Below are positions 35,522-46,285 of a stretch of DNA of 64,000 bases, piece by piece. The notes under the pieces were generated by a model that did not search any database, was not told the origin of the DNA, and was given only the letters and a program-made list of their open reading frames with translations. Location: NCBI GenBank assembly GCA_032622095.1, contig CP136065.1:97289343-97353342 (forward strand). The letters are read 5' to 3'. The stretch is from Siphonodentalium dalli (taxonomy: Eukaryota > Mollusca > Scaphopoda > Gadilida > Siphonodentaliidae). Within the stretch, counting starts at the first letter, position 1. Every line of letters starts with the position of its first letter. The translations under genes were made by a program, and so were the position numbers.

Positions 35522-35683
35522 TACAGTTATGCTCTAATTAATCGACTCCTTAACCACAGCAGAATTATGGGTAACTTTTCAGGATTTAGTCGGAAATATG
35601 GCTTGTTGCAATTCATCAGAAAGCGAAAAGTTACCCATAATTTTGTTGTGGTTGAGGAGTCGATTAATTAGAGCATTACTGTA
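35522..35683. mobile_element. Complete TA-CAGT MITE (mariner-like)
   Basis: It is a palindromic 162-bp element, starting TA then CAGTTATGCTCTAATTAATC and ending with the near complement, ACTG then TA. Inside, AACCACAGCAGAATTATGGG is mirrored on the right. TA target sites and CAGT ends are usual for Tc1/mariner-type MITEs. Half copy at 3050-3154; amplified relative at 55523-55943. Confidence 0.7.
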
Positions 35684-35978
35684 TGCCATGTTGAGGATTT
35701 AGTCATGTAAAAACTATATTCCAAGATGACTTCAGTTATACTGTTTGGTGGATTCGCAGTACATTGCTCGAAAATGTTAATGACAATGCATATAATCCGG
35801 GAGATGATAGTGTAACCCTGATCGCCAGTGATTTAACCTCGCCACAATAATTTTCTTCCTTATTTTCCACTTCCTGCTGCCATTTTGGCGGCTTTCTTTG
35901 ATGGAGAGTTCCAATATTAACCTAAAAAGGCACTATTATATCTTTGCTTCTTGAAGCAGCCTGCTTCACAAATCAAAG

Positions 35979-36080
35979 TGTCAATGGTACTGTAGCTCGA
36001 TTTGGAAAGGGAATAATTTCATGTGTTACAGTCAATGGAGCGATTAGGAATGCGGAAAGTTGAAAGGGCTAAGTAATACT
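35979..36080 (+). repeat. End module of the satellite family, inverted
   Basis: GTCAATGGAGCGATTAGGAA, then GCGGAAAGTTGAAAGGGC, is the reverse complement of the module at 21062-21180 and 27681-27810. It precedes the inverted array. Confidence 0.7.
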
Positions 36081-36249
36081 AGATTATCACCACGAGATAC
36101 ATAAAGTAAAATCGAAGATGGTTGCTGACGGCTATGTTGTCCAATGAAATTCAAAAATATGTAAAAGCTTCCATCTAGTAGATCAATATCAAGTTTAATA
36201 TGAAGTTTGGTGATGATCGGATGAGGGAAGTGCACTGTAGGGTGTGCCA

Positions 36250-37560
36250 AATGGTTTAGTCATGCAAAAATCCAAGATGGCTGCCAACAGACATGTTTTA
36301 TGCCGAAAGACCCCAAAAATGACTCCTACCCATGTACATTTCAATGTTAACAGCCAAGACAAATTTCATGATGATCCGACTAAAGGTACGACCTGTAGCC
36401 CATACCAAATGATTTAAGTCATGCAAAGAGTATAATCCAAGATGACTGCCAGCGGCCATGTTTTATGGCCGATTGACCCCAAAAAGATTCGTTCCCATCT
36501 ACATGTCATTGTCAATATCCGTGAAGAATTTCATGATGGTCCGACCAAATCTACGACCTGTAGTCCATGCCAAAGGATTAGTGATGCAAAGAGTAAAATC
36601 CAAGATGGCTGCCAGCAGCTATGTTTTATGGCCGAATGACCCCAAAATGACCCATTCCCATCTATATGTCAATGTTAATATAAATGACAAATTTCATGAT
36701 GATCAAACAAACAGTACGGTCTGTAGCCCATGATAACGGATTGAATTTTGAAATCCAATATGGCCGCTGGCAGCCACGTTTTTTGCTGAATTACCCCAAA
36801 ATAACTCGTTTCCCATTTACATGTCGTTGTTAACATCCATGACACATTTAGTGATGATCTGACCGAAGATACGACCTGTAGCCTGTGCCAAAGGATTTAG
36901 TCATACAAAGAGTAAAATCCAAGATGGCTACCAGCGGCAATGTTTTATGGCCGAATGACCCCAAAATGACTCGTTCCCATCTACATCTTAATATTAATAT
37001 CTACGAAAAGTTCATGATAATCAGACAAGCAGTATGGCCTGTAGCCCGTGCTAATGGATTGAAGTTTGAAATCCAAGATGGTCACTGGCGGTCATGTTTT
37101 TTTTACCAAATGACTCGTTCCCATCCACATGTCAATTTCAACAGCAATGAAAAATTTCATAATGATCGGACCAAAGGTACGATCTGTAGCCCGTGCCAAA
37201 GGATTTAGTCATGCAAAGAGTAAAATCCAAGATTTTTAGAGGAACGACCCCAAAATTACTCGTTTCCATCTACATGTCAATTTAAACATCCCATGACAAA
37301 TTGATGATCAGACGAACAGTACGACTTGTAGCCTGTGCTAATGGATTGAATTTTAAATCCAAGATGGCCACTGGCGGCCATGTTTTTTCCCGAATGATCC
37401 CAAAATGACTCGTTCTAATCTACATGTCAATGTCAACAGCTGTGACAAAGTTCATAATGATCCGAATAAAGGTATTGCACGTAGGCTGTATTGTTGAAAC
37501 CACGCACACACAGACGACGGATACCAAGCCATGGCAATAGCTCAAACTTTACAAAGTAAA
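36250..37560 (+). repeat. Satellite array, inverted orientation, about 8 monomers
   Basis: ATCCAAGATGGCTGCC-type cores recur at about 36270, 36437, 36598, 36760, 36918, 37073 and 37362, spaced about 155-165 bases. It is the same family as 17850-21060 on the other strand. Some cores are damaged (for example about 37230). Confidence 0.85.
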
Positions 37561-37689
37561 GTTGAGATACAAATATATAATTTTCTCACTAATTTGCATC
37601 CTTATGAAAAAAAAACATGTCCATGTTGGACGCCATCTCATCATGTCTGGTGACTGTTCTGACACGTTTTGTTTCGTACAAACATTGCT

Positions 37690-39900
37690 TAAAAGTTGAG
37701 GGACTAATAAGGAAGAAAATTAGTGGGGTGAAGTTGAATCACGGTGGTACAGGGATACCCTATCAGTTCCCGGACTAATATTGTTTCAATTTTGGTCCAA
37801 TTACCATTCGCATAATGCTACTCAGAAATATGCTCAGAATGCTTCTCAAGCTTCTACATTTTCCAAATTTTTCCCCCGGGCCCCCGCCTGCGAGAAGGGT
37901 CTACGACCCCTCTCGCGCATTCCCTAAAACCTAGCGGCGCTATTTTATTTTTTTTTACCTCGTTACTATTCCCGCCCGAAATAAATGCATTTTTAAAAAC
38001 TGATTTATCATTTTCTGTGAAAAGTTTTGTGTGAAAATTAATACTGTAACAGTCGGTTGTAATGCTACCACCCTCTCGCGCACTCCCTAAATCCTAGCGG
38101 CGCCATTTCTTTTTCTTTCTTTCTATTCCGCCCGAAAAAAAATGCATTTTTTAAACCTAGCTGATTTATCATTTTGTGGGAAAACTTTTGTGTGAAAATT
38201 AATACTCTAACAGCCGGTTGTAATGCGACCACCTGTAGCATGTGAATGAATGAATAATTTATTGGATAAAGCATGTACATATAAAATACAAGGTAAACAA
38301 TAGAAATACAAATACAGTGTACACACAGAATCCGGGCGGTGATGTGACCTTATGGCCGTCTTCCCATCATCGCCCAGGCAAAAAATTAAAGGCATCAGTT
38401 TGTTTCCGTTTAGCAGCTCTCGTCAATATACTTGTGGTGTACATGTTTAAATGAAGTAAGATTTAGAAAGGCTAATTTATACGGTATACCATCTCAATCG
38501 CAAGTCATATCTATAGATATATTTACAAGTTAAACTAAATATTGAAAGTGAAACAGTGTGATGTTACATGATGTACAATTTATATCAGTTCAGGAAAGAG
38601 TCATGCGTTTGTTGCACATTCTCAACAAGTTATATTTCTAAAATGTATACATATTTATACATGACGCGTGTTATATGCACAATATGCAATAGGTACATGT
38701 GAGAGAACTAGATTCGTAGATAATATTCAGGGACAAGGTTGTGTATTGTATAGCGCAGTTTAACGTAAGATAGCTAGTTTCGTAGGTGAATTTAGTCATA
38801 CAAAGAGTAAAATCCAAGATGGCTACCAGCGGCCATGTTTTATGGCCGAATGACCCCAGAATGACCCGTTCCCACCATCAAGTCAATATTAACTTGCACG
38901 ACAAATTTCATGATGATCAGACGAACACTCCGGCCTAACATTTCTTAAAAGTTGAGGGAATAATAAAGAAGAAAATTAGTGGAGTGAAGTTGAATCATGG
39001 GGTGCAGGGTTACCCGATCAGCTCCCGGACTAATATTGTTTTAATTTTGGTCCAATTAACATTCGCATATTATGCTACTCAGAAATATGCTCAGAATGCT
39101 TCTCAATCTTCTACATTCCCGGGGGAGGCCCCCCGGACCCCCACCTGCGAGAAGGGTCTACGACCCCTCTCGCGCACTCCCTAAAGCCTAGCGGCGCCAT
39201 ATTTTTTTATCTTTTTTCTATTCCGCCCGAAAAAAAAACATTTTTAAAACCTGATTTATCATTTTGTGGGAGAAGTTTTGTGGGAAAATTAATATTGTAA
39301 CAGCCGGTTGTAATGCTACCACCTGTAGCCTGTGAATTTAGTCATACAAAGAGTAAAATCCAAGATGGCTACCAGCGGCCATGTTTTATGGCCGAATGAC
39401 CCCAGGATGACTCGTTCCCACCTACAAGTCAATATTAATTCCACGACAAATTTCATGATGATCCGACGAACACTCCGGTCTAACATTGCTTAAAAGTTGA
39501 GGGACTAATAAAGAAGAAAATTAGTGGGGTGAATTTGAATCATGGGGTGCAGAGGTGTCCTATCAGCTCTCGGACTAATATTGTTTTAATTTTGGTCCAA
39601 TTAACATTCGCATAATGCTACTCAGAAATATGCTCAGAATGCTTCTCAAGCTTCTACTTTTCCCAAAATTTTCCCGGGGGAGGCCCCCCGGACCCCCACC
39701 TGCGAGAAGGGTCTACGACCCCTCTCGCGCACTCCCTAAAGCCTAGCGGCAGCATTTCTCTTCCATTTGACTATGCCGCCCGAAAAAAAATGCATTTTTT
39801 AAAACCTAATTTACCATTTTGTGGGAGAAGTTTTGTGGGAAAATTAATATTGTAACAGCCCGTTGTAATGCTACGACCTGTAGCATGCGAATTTAGTCAT
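37690..39900 (+). repeat. Higher-order repeat, about 550-bp units, three copies
   Basis: Each unit combines a satellite monomer (AAAATCCAAGATGGCTACCA), a block with AAAAGTTGAGGGACTAATAA, a GC-rich block (CTGCGAGAAGGGTCTACGAC then CCCTCTCGCGCACTCCCTAA) and CGCCCGAAAAAAAATGCATT. Starts are clear at 38786, 39332 and 39887, and a first unit begins near 37690. The GC-rich blocks stand out strongly from the AT-rich neighbourhood. No unit codes for a protein. Confidence 0.8.
38242..38791 (-). mobile_element. LINE 3' end inserted in the higher-order repeat
   Basis: GTGAAT occurs at both borders (38242-38247 and 38786-38791), and the unbroken repeat units read through this site without the insert. 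Read on the minus strand, the insert ends in AATAAATTATTCATTCATTC, a short tandem tail like those of CR1/L2-type LINEs. It is a 5'-truncated, non-coding piece of about 540 bp. The class is inferred from the tail. Confidence 0.55.
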
Positions 39901-40560
39901 AAAAAGAGTAAAATCCAAGATGGCCACCAGCGGCCATGTTTTATGGCTGAATGACCACAAAATGACTCGTTCTCATCCACAAGTCAATATTAATTCCACG
40001 ACAAATTTCATGATAATCAGACGAACACCCCGGCGTGTCTTCTGCTAATGGATTGAACTTTGAAATCCAAGATGGTCGCTGGCCCCCATATTTTTGGTGT
40101 GAAATGACCCCAAAATGACTCGTTTACATCTAAATGTCAATGTAATCAGCCATGACAATTTTCATAGGGTACGGCATGTAGCCCGTGCACCGTGCTTATG
40201 TATTTACATTTCTTAATACTCAAAAACAAGATGGCCGATAGCGGCCATGCTCTTTTGCCGATTGACGCAAAAAATACTCGTTCTCTTCTTCATGGCAATG
40301 TCAAAATCAATGACAAATTTCATTATAATCACACAAATGGTATATACGGCCTGCGTGGCCAATTGATTGAATTGTGAAATTCAAGATGGTGGCTGTTGGC
40401 CATGTTTTCTTGTCGATTTACCTGGATTTACCCCAAAATGACTAATTTCTCATCTACATGTCAATGTCAACAACCATGACGAATTTCATAACGACCAGAC
40501 CAAAGGTGCGACATGTAGCGCATATATCATCCATGCTAATGGGAATTGTTGACGGACACA
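39901..40560 (+). repeat. Further diverged satellite monomers, inverted orientation
   Basis: Cores at about 39913, 40066, 40228 and 40382, with CAAGATGGCCACCAGCGGCC, CAAGATGGTCGCTGG, CAAGATGGCCGATAGCGGCC and CAAGATGGTGGCTGTTGGCC. The array ends near 40560 in ACGGACATGAACCCATGG. Confidence 0.75.
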
Positions 40561-40796
40561 CGGAGGACGGACATGAACCCATGGCGATAGCTAAATCTTG
40601 AGAAGTCAAGTTGAACTTTAAAATTGTATATATAGCGACCAGTTGGTTGCCCTCTCACAGTATGTATTTGCCCGACCGACGCCATAGCAATTCAGCAGGA
40701 CCTCCAGCATCAGGGGTATTATACCCCCACTCAAATTTATATTCGTTAGGTTTTATTATATATGTATAGATAACCGCATAGCCAACGCTGTTAGGC

Positions 40797-40972
40797 TACA
40801 ATTAGTGTTCTATATGTCATAATGGTGGGCCCGTGATCAGATCATCATTAAGAGATATAAATAGTAATAGTGGGCTCGATAGGCGTATACGGTCCACACT
40901 TACGTATCTATAGATGGTAAAGAATTTCCGTCATTACGTATTTATATCTGATAAGTCTATGCGGATCGGGTG
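40797..40972 (-). repeat. Dispersed repeat, inverted partner of 13398-13576
   Basis: See 13398-13576. After reversing, one base differs that I can see. Flanking sequences are unrelated beyond a few bases on each side. Confidence 0.85.
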
Positions 40973-41363
40973 GCATAAAACATTCTTCAGTTAGTACTGC
41001 TTTGACATTAAATTTACTGCTAATTACCCATCAGTACCTAGGTGCATACGTACCTAGAAAAATCAACAAGACTCGATCGAGCTAACTTTTGCAAAAAAAT
41101 GTTGTTTCAGAAACTAACAACACGTGTCACAGTACATGCGAAATATTTCTAGAACACCTGTTGTCACAGCGGAGCGATCAGTTTTGATCAGTGCGTGTAC
41201 ACTGTTCACTAGCCAATCAAAAGCGACGAATTAATGACACCACTTGATCGCTGGTAATTGGATGTTTGATTGACAGGGTCTTTTCCACGGCAATAATCTC
41301 AAAGTTGTTTGTACTTATACCTTCTAATTATGGTGGTTCTCTTGTGGAATGAGGATTACATTA

Positions 41364-41518
41364 TAAGAAATAACTCTTGTTTCGATTAAGGTTATGAGTT
41401 ATAATGGAACAGTTTGAAGATAAATTTACTATAACGGCGCTACGCGCGTTATAGAATTTATCTTCAAACTGTTCGGTTATAACTGCTTAACCTTAATTGA
41501 AACAAGAGTTATTTCTTA
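41364..41518. mobile_element. 155-bp near-perfect palindrome
   Basis: Arms of about 72 bp (TAAGAAATAACTCTTGTTTC outward, GAACAGTTTGAAGATAAATT inward) flank a GC-rich centre CGGCGCTACGCGCG. A few mismatches are present. The GC-rich tip in an AT-rich stem is distinctive. Confidence 0.85.
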
Positions 41519-42234
41519 AATAATTGTAAACAACTGCAAATCGCTGCTTTCAAATTATATATGGCATGCACGTGGACAGGTATTGGAGAGTATGTGTCGA
41601 CGTATCTTAATTATCCCGCCTTTAAAATTACGTGGATATAGTTTAAGGTTCAGATGATTCATGTCCGTTTTAGTAGAACGTCAAGGTTCGAACTCAGGTA
41701 AAAAGAACTAACCCGACAGGTACTCCCATCAACTGAAATTAGATACAAAGTTATGTCTACTCTACTGCATCTACTGAATATATCCACATGGGAAGTTAGG
41801 AACACGACCGGGAACTTCGCCGTGTGTGATGTCAGGAAATTCCGATCGAGATCATTGCTATGTATCAATAATAGCGAGAACCGTTGGCAGAAATAAACGC
41901 GGGTACCCTAGAAACCAGCTCATGCCCGGACAGGCGCGACGTGTGCTTTTAAAGAGTTAGTATATCGGTTGCTTTATTCAGTCTGGTGGATTAGTTAGGG
42001 ATATCTTTAGATTCATTTAGAAAATAAATATTGGCCGTTCAACAAAGACGAATTTCGGAAAGTGGATAGACAACTCTAAAGGAAGCGGACAGGAGTGATC
42101 GGGTTATTGATTCGTTATATAATAGAGTTGCTTCTCTTCGATCTAAAATCATCGGCGTCAGAGACAATCACCGTGCTTGACGTGTGTATTTTTGCCAAGA
42201 CAACACAGGGGTTAACCCTTTACCCAACAGAAGG

Positions 42235-42465
42235 GCCCTGTGCCAATGCATTCTCTTATATATGCGAGTCGACCATAGGTCGCCTCGCATATATAAGAGA
42301 ATGCATTGGCTTAACACATTAAAAATTATAAAATTGTTAAAGAATGTAAGAAAAAATGGTAAAAAGTGTTAAAAACAGTTTTTTTTTAGGCCAATGCATT
42401 CTCTTATATATGCGAGGCGACCTATGGTCGACTCGCATATATAAGAGAATGCATTGGCACAGGGC
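42235..42465. mobile_element. Double-hairpin element
   Basis: Two 69-bp near-perfect palindromes (42242-42310 and 42390-42458) face each other. Each has 33-bp arms and a 3-base loop, with the same single mismatch. The right one is the exact reverse complement of the left, and GCCCTGT / ACAGGGC extends the outer pairing to a perfect 76-bp inverted repeat. The 79-bp spacer is A/T-rich. No target duplication was found. Confidence 0.9.
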
Positions 42466-42469
42466 ATAA

Positions 42470-43615
42470 CTGTAACCATCACACATGTTTCAAAGATATT
42501 TTATTATGTAGACGACCTCTTGATTAAGTTCAATCCATCGCGGAACAATTTAATACCTCGGGTGCTGGCACATGGCATACCCCATGATGGCAAGTTGGAG
42601 CACGGGCAGTATGAAACCCAAATTTAAATTAAACAATGGGAATAACTCTAGAAGTGTAAACGCGAATATCACCAAAACTGCAGCAGTAGAGAGGTTCCGC
42701 TTCTGGTGATTGTGCGTGTGATTGTAACCATAACGTCACAGGTCACGTGATTCTACACGCTTGTTGTCAATAAGTGACTGACTTGTGCGAGTACGACTTT
42801 CTCTACTTGTAAATTCTATTTTTATTTTTAACATAAACATTTTTATTCCAACTCCATGATTCTGCATAGATGGATTATTGATCAAAACCTCATTTAATAG
42901 TTCGACATGACCATTGAATCAGAAAATGGTTGAATATGTAGCTAAATATTTTACTCTTGGAATTCACGTAGTTTACGCCAAATTTTGACTATAAAATTGA
43001 ACTATCGGTACTATTTCTGTAGCTGTTCTATACAGTCTGAAATTTCGAAATAATCTTGTTTCAGGCATGACAGTGACCAATAATAATATTATTTTACAGG
43101 ACATGGGGTTGTGTGATGTGATAGACACCAATGCACCGCCCGCCCGGTACCATGCATGTCCGCTTTACTCGTAACCACATACATGAACCTATATTTTATA
43201 GCCTGATTTTTCAACGGTGTTGCTGCTTCGAGACATGACAATTTTGCTTAGAAGTGGAGAGTTTGTTAATTTTATTGACAAAAAACTTGTAGGTTAATTG
43301 CTAGGTAACATCACTGAACTAAGATAATACTCATATCGACTCTTATAACGTGGAAAATCACGTGCTGTTTCAAAAGTCGCATGTAACTACAATCAACATT
43401 TGTGGATCGAGGCATAGAGAGCGGTTTTTACGAAAACATTAACAGTTATAAATGTTTCCTCGTCTATACATATATTACACATTTACAAGTAACATTATTA
43501 ACGTCTAGCCTCACCCACATGACACACACGAATATCTACGTAGTACGCAGTAGGATAGACACATACTCCCTAATCTCCGTACAAGCGCTACAAGTGCATG
43601 GAATCTCTCTATTGT
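42470..43615. other. No gene recognised
   Basis: Apart from CACGTGATT (42743 and 43358), no repeated word or domain was seen. A 71-codon plus frame (43402-43617) has no recognisable motif. Confidence 0.5.
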
Positions 43616-43619
43616 AAGG

Positions 43620-44165
43620 CCTTTTTGTGGTGAACATCCATACCAAATTTTGCTGAGATCCTATTACCCATAGCTGAGATACTCAGGCGGACGGACCAAA
43701 CAATATTGCCAGATAAATAAGAAGGATAATTTCAGAACGGGAAAGGCAAACATTGCCATTGTCACTTATTTCAAAGCACTTCTGATGATAAACATCCACA
43801 AGAAATTTCATTCAAATCCGAAAACGCGTGGCTGTGATACTCAGGCGGACATACATTATTTATGGACAAATAGAGAAAGATAACTCGTGAATGGAAAATA
43901 TAAACAATGTGATACATGTATAAGGCCCTCTGTTGAACGCACTCTGTACGACGAACATCCACACAAAATTACAATGAGATATGATATACCATGGCTGATA
44001 TATCTGCACGACCGGATAAAAATGCCAACTATTACCATATAAATAGGATAACACTCGAACGGAAGCACGGACGATGACATTGGGCCCTGTATATGTTGAA
44101 GAAGTTTCATGCAGATCAGACAACATCATTCTGAGATGTATGCCCGGACGTCCATCCGTCCGTCG
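43620..44165. repeat. Degenerate tandem repeat, period about 158 bp
   Basis: GAACATCCATACCAAATTTT (43632) is echoed at about 43789 and 43951, with GATACTCAGGCGGAC twice and ATATAAATAGGATAA-like words between. It ends in CCGTCCGTCGATAAC. Minus-strand frames here are repeat-derived. Confidence 0.6.
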
Positions 44166-44198
44166 ATAACTTATTATGAACTCTCTGTATCAGTCATA

Positions 44199-45443
44199 AC
44201 AAGAAAACCATAATCAGAAATTGTAATGCCCTCAAGGTTCTATTATTAGGCATAAATATAAATTATAATATAAAATATATTGGTTTCATGAATGCACCTC
44301 CTCGGAATTCCGTTAAAACAACTAATCCTTCAAATTATTACAAAACTTACGACTTATTAATGCAGATTTCTCATTCACCACACCGGAAGCCTCTAAATGC
44401 GGATAAAAAATCTACTAAGCGAATTAAACACACACCCGATATACTCCGCAAAACATATAGTCTACATTCAAACTGAGATATGTCTCATACTTCATCAGCA
44501 AAGTTAGCTATAATATTACGCATTGTGTTCCAGCCATTGTTCACACCTATAAACATCGAAAGCAATTAACGCGGTTATAAAAGTTGCATACAGCAATGAG
44601 ACATCCGCGAATACACCCGCGAAAAATCCGAAATATTTTGTCCTGCCAGACATCCAATCGCGAAAGCTCAATTCGACACGGCCAGATAAGCCTTAATACA
44701 AAATTTCTAAAATAATTCACATCGAGCGCAACCTGAAACGTTTTGTCCTGTCAGATATCCCCATCGGCCAGATCAGCGAAGCAGTAAACACCAATATATA
44801 GGTCGTACCGACATTATTGACTTAACAACTACCCCTTTTACCGGACTCGAACTCGGGGTCGCACTACAACTTTTAATGCGTCCCAAAAACAAAAAAATTC
44901 TATAAATAAAACCCCAAGGCCATAGGATACAATAATCTCTACATTATAGTATGCACGCGGTGGGCGAAATAAGATTTAACTTATCTTTGGCGGACTCATG
45001 AACCAGCATGGGGAAAGGATGTCCACATTCTTCCAGAGGTATGAGGTATAATAGTGAAAAATGCATCTGAAAAATGTTTATCGCTGTGTCCCTGTTATTT
45101 CGCGCTCCGGGTCTATAATGTTTCGCTGTTTCTTGGTATACATGGGCCATGGGCGTTTTATTTAAAGAAATGAGAATTTTTGGGACGCATTAAAAGTCGA
45201 ACTGCGACCCGGATGCCGAGTCCGGTAAAAGCTGTAGTTGGGGATTCTGGTGAGATGCATGAGTAACCTTCAGTGATAAGCCGTATATATAGTTGTTATA
45301 ATAATTTGAAGGATTAGTTGTTTTAACGGAATTATGAATTGGTCATTCGTGAAACCAATATATTTTATATTCTATAATTACAATGATGGGTATATAATAT
45401 ATGTTCTTGAGCGCGTTACCATTTCTGACATTGGTTTTCTTGT
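44199..45443. mobile_element. 1.25 kb nested foldback element
   Basis: Outer TIRs of about 145 bp (44199-44341 and 45300-45443) include ACAAGAAAACC, AAATATATTGGTTTCA and CGTTAAAACAACTAATCCTT. Inner inverted arms of about 100 bp (44826-44925 and 45141-45243) include ACTTTTAATGCGTCCCAAAA. No transposase is visible. Related left-end pieces occur at 45444-45570, 46450-46520 and 54086-54690. Confidence 0.75.
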
Positions 45444-45570
45444 AATAGATATATATTTTAACGGAATTCTGAGGTGGTGCATTCATGAAACCAGTGTATT
45501 TTATCATTTATACATATGCCTAACAATATGATCTTGTGGGAGTTATAATTTCTGACTATGGTGTTCTTGT
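45444..45570. mobile_element. Fragment of the 44199-45443 foldback family
   Basis: TTTTAACGGAATTCTGAGGT, ATTCATGAAACCAGTGTATT and CTGACTATGGTGTTCTTGTC repeat the right TIR immediately downstream of the full element, in the same orientation. Confidence 0.65.
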
Positions 45571-45714
45571 CTCCTTTGCTATATAGCATCTGCGGTTTAT
45601 CTTGGATCATCATACTATGGATCGAGAGCTCGAGGACATACTTGAGATTGACACGTGGACGTGGCTAGAAATGGGATAAAGTCACGAGATGAAGTTTAAC
45701 GTCACACCAATAGG

Positions 45715-46285
45715 TTGCATTCCAGTCTCCAAAACTCGTCATGGACACCACACAAGTCCACATAATATCACCAATCCGTGTATGTATAACACTCCACTCC
45801 AGTCTCTAAAACTCGCCGTGGACACTACACAAGTCCACATAATATCACTAATCCGTGTATGTATAGCACTTCACTCCAGTCTCTAAAACTCGCCGTGGAC
45901 ACTACACAAGTCCACATAATATCACTAATCCGTGTATGTATATAGCACTTCACTCCAGTCTCTAAAACTCGCCGTGGACACTACACAAGTCCACATAATA
46001 TCACTAGTCCGTGTATGTATAGCACTTCACTCCAGTCTCTAAAACTCGCTTGGACACCACACAAGTCCACATACTATCACTAATCCGTGCATGTATAGCA
46101 CTTCACTCCAGTCTCTAAAACTCGCCGTGGACACTACACAAGTCCACATAATATCACTAATCCGTGTATGTATAGCACTTCAATCCAGTCTCTAAAACTC
46201 GTCGTGGACACTTCACAATTCCACATAATATCACTAACCCGTGTATTATATATATGTGTGTGTATATGTATAGCACTTCAGTACA
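45715..46285 (+). repeat. 77-bp minisatellite, 7 copies
   Basis: CCAGTCTC marks units at 45722, 45799, 45876, 45955, 46032, 46108 and 46185. Each has AAAACTCGCCGTGGACACTA, CACAAGTCCACATAATATCA and CTAATCCGTGTATGTATAGC. Copies are very similar, with 1-2 base length changes, so the array is young. Confidence 0.95.

Noticed and set aside
41659-41868. GGTTCGAACTC as a tRNA B box
   Set aside because: There is no A box at the right distance on either strand.
45715-46285. CRISPR-like regular repeats
   Set aside because: Units are contiguous and 77 bp with no unique spacers, in a eukaryotic context; it is a minisatellite.
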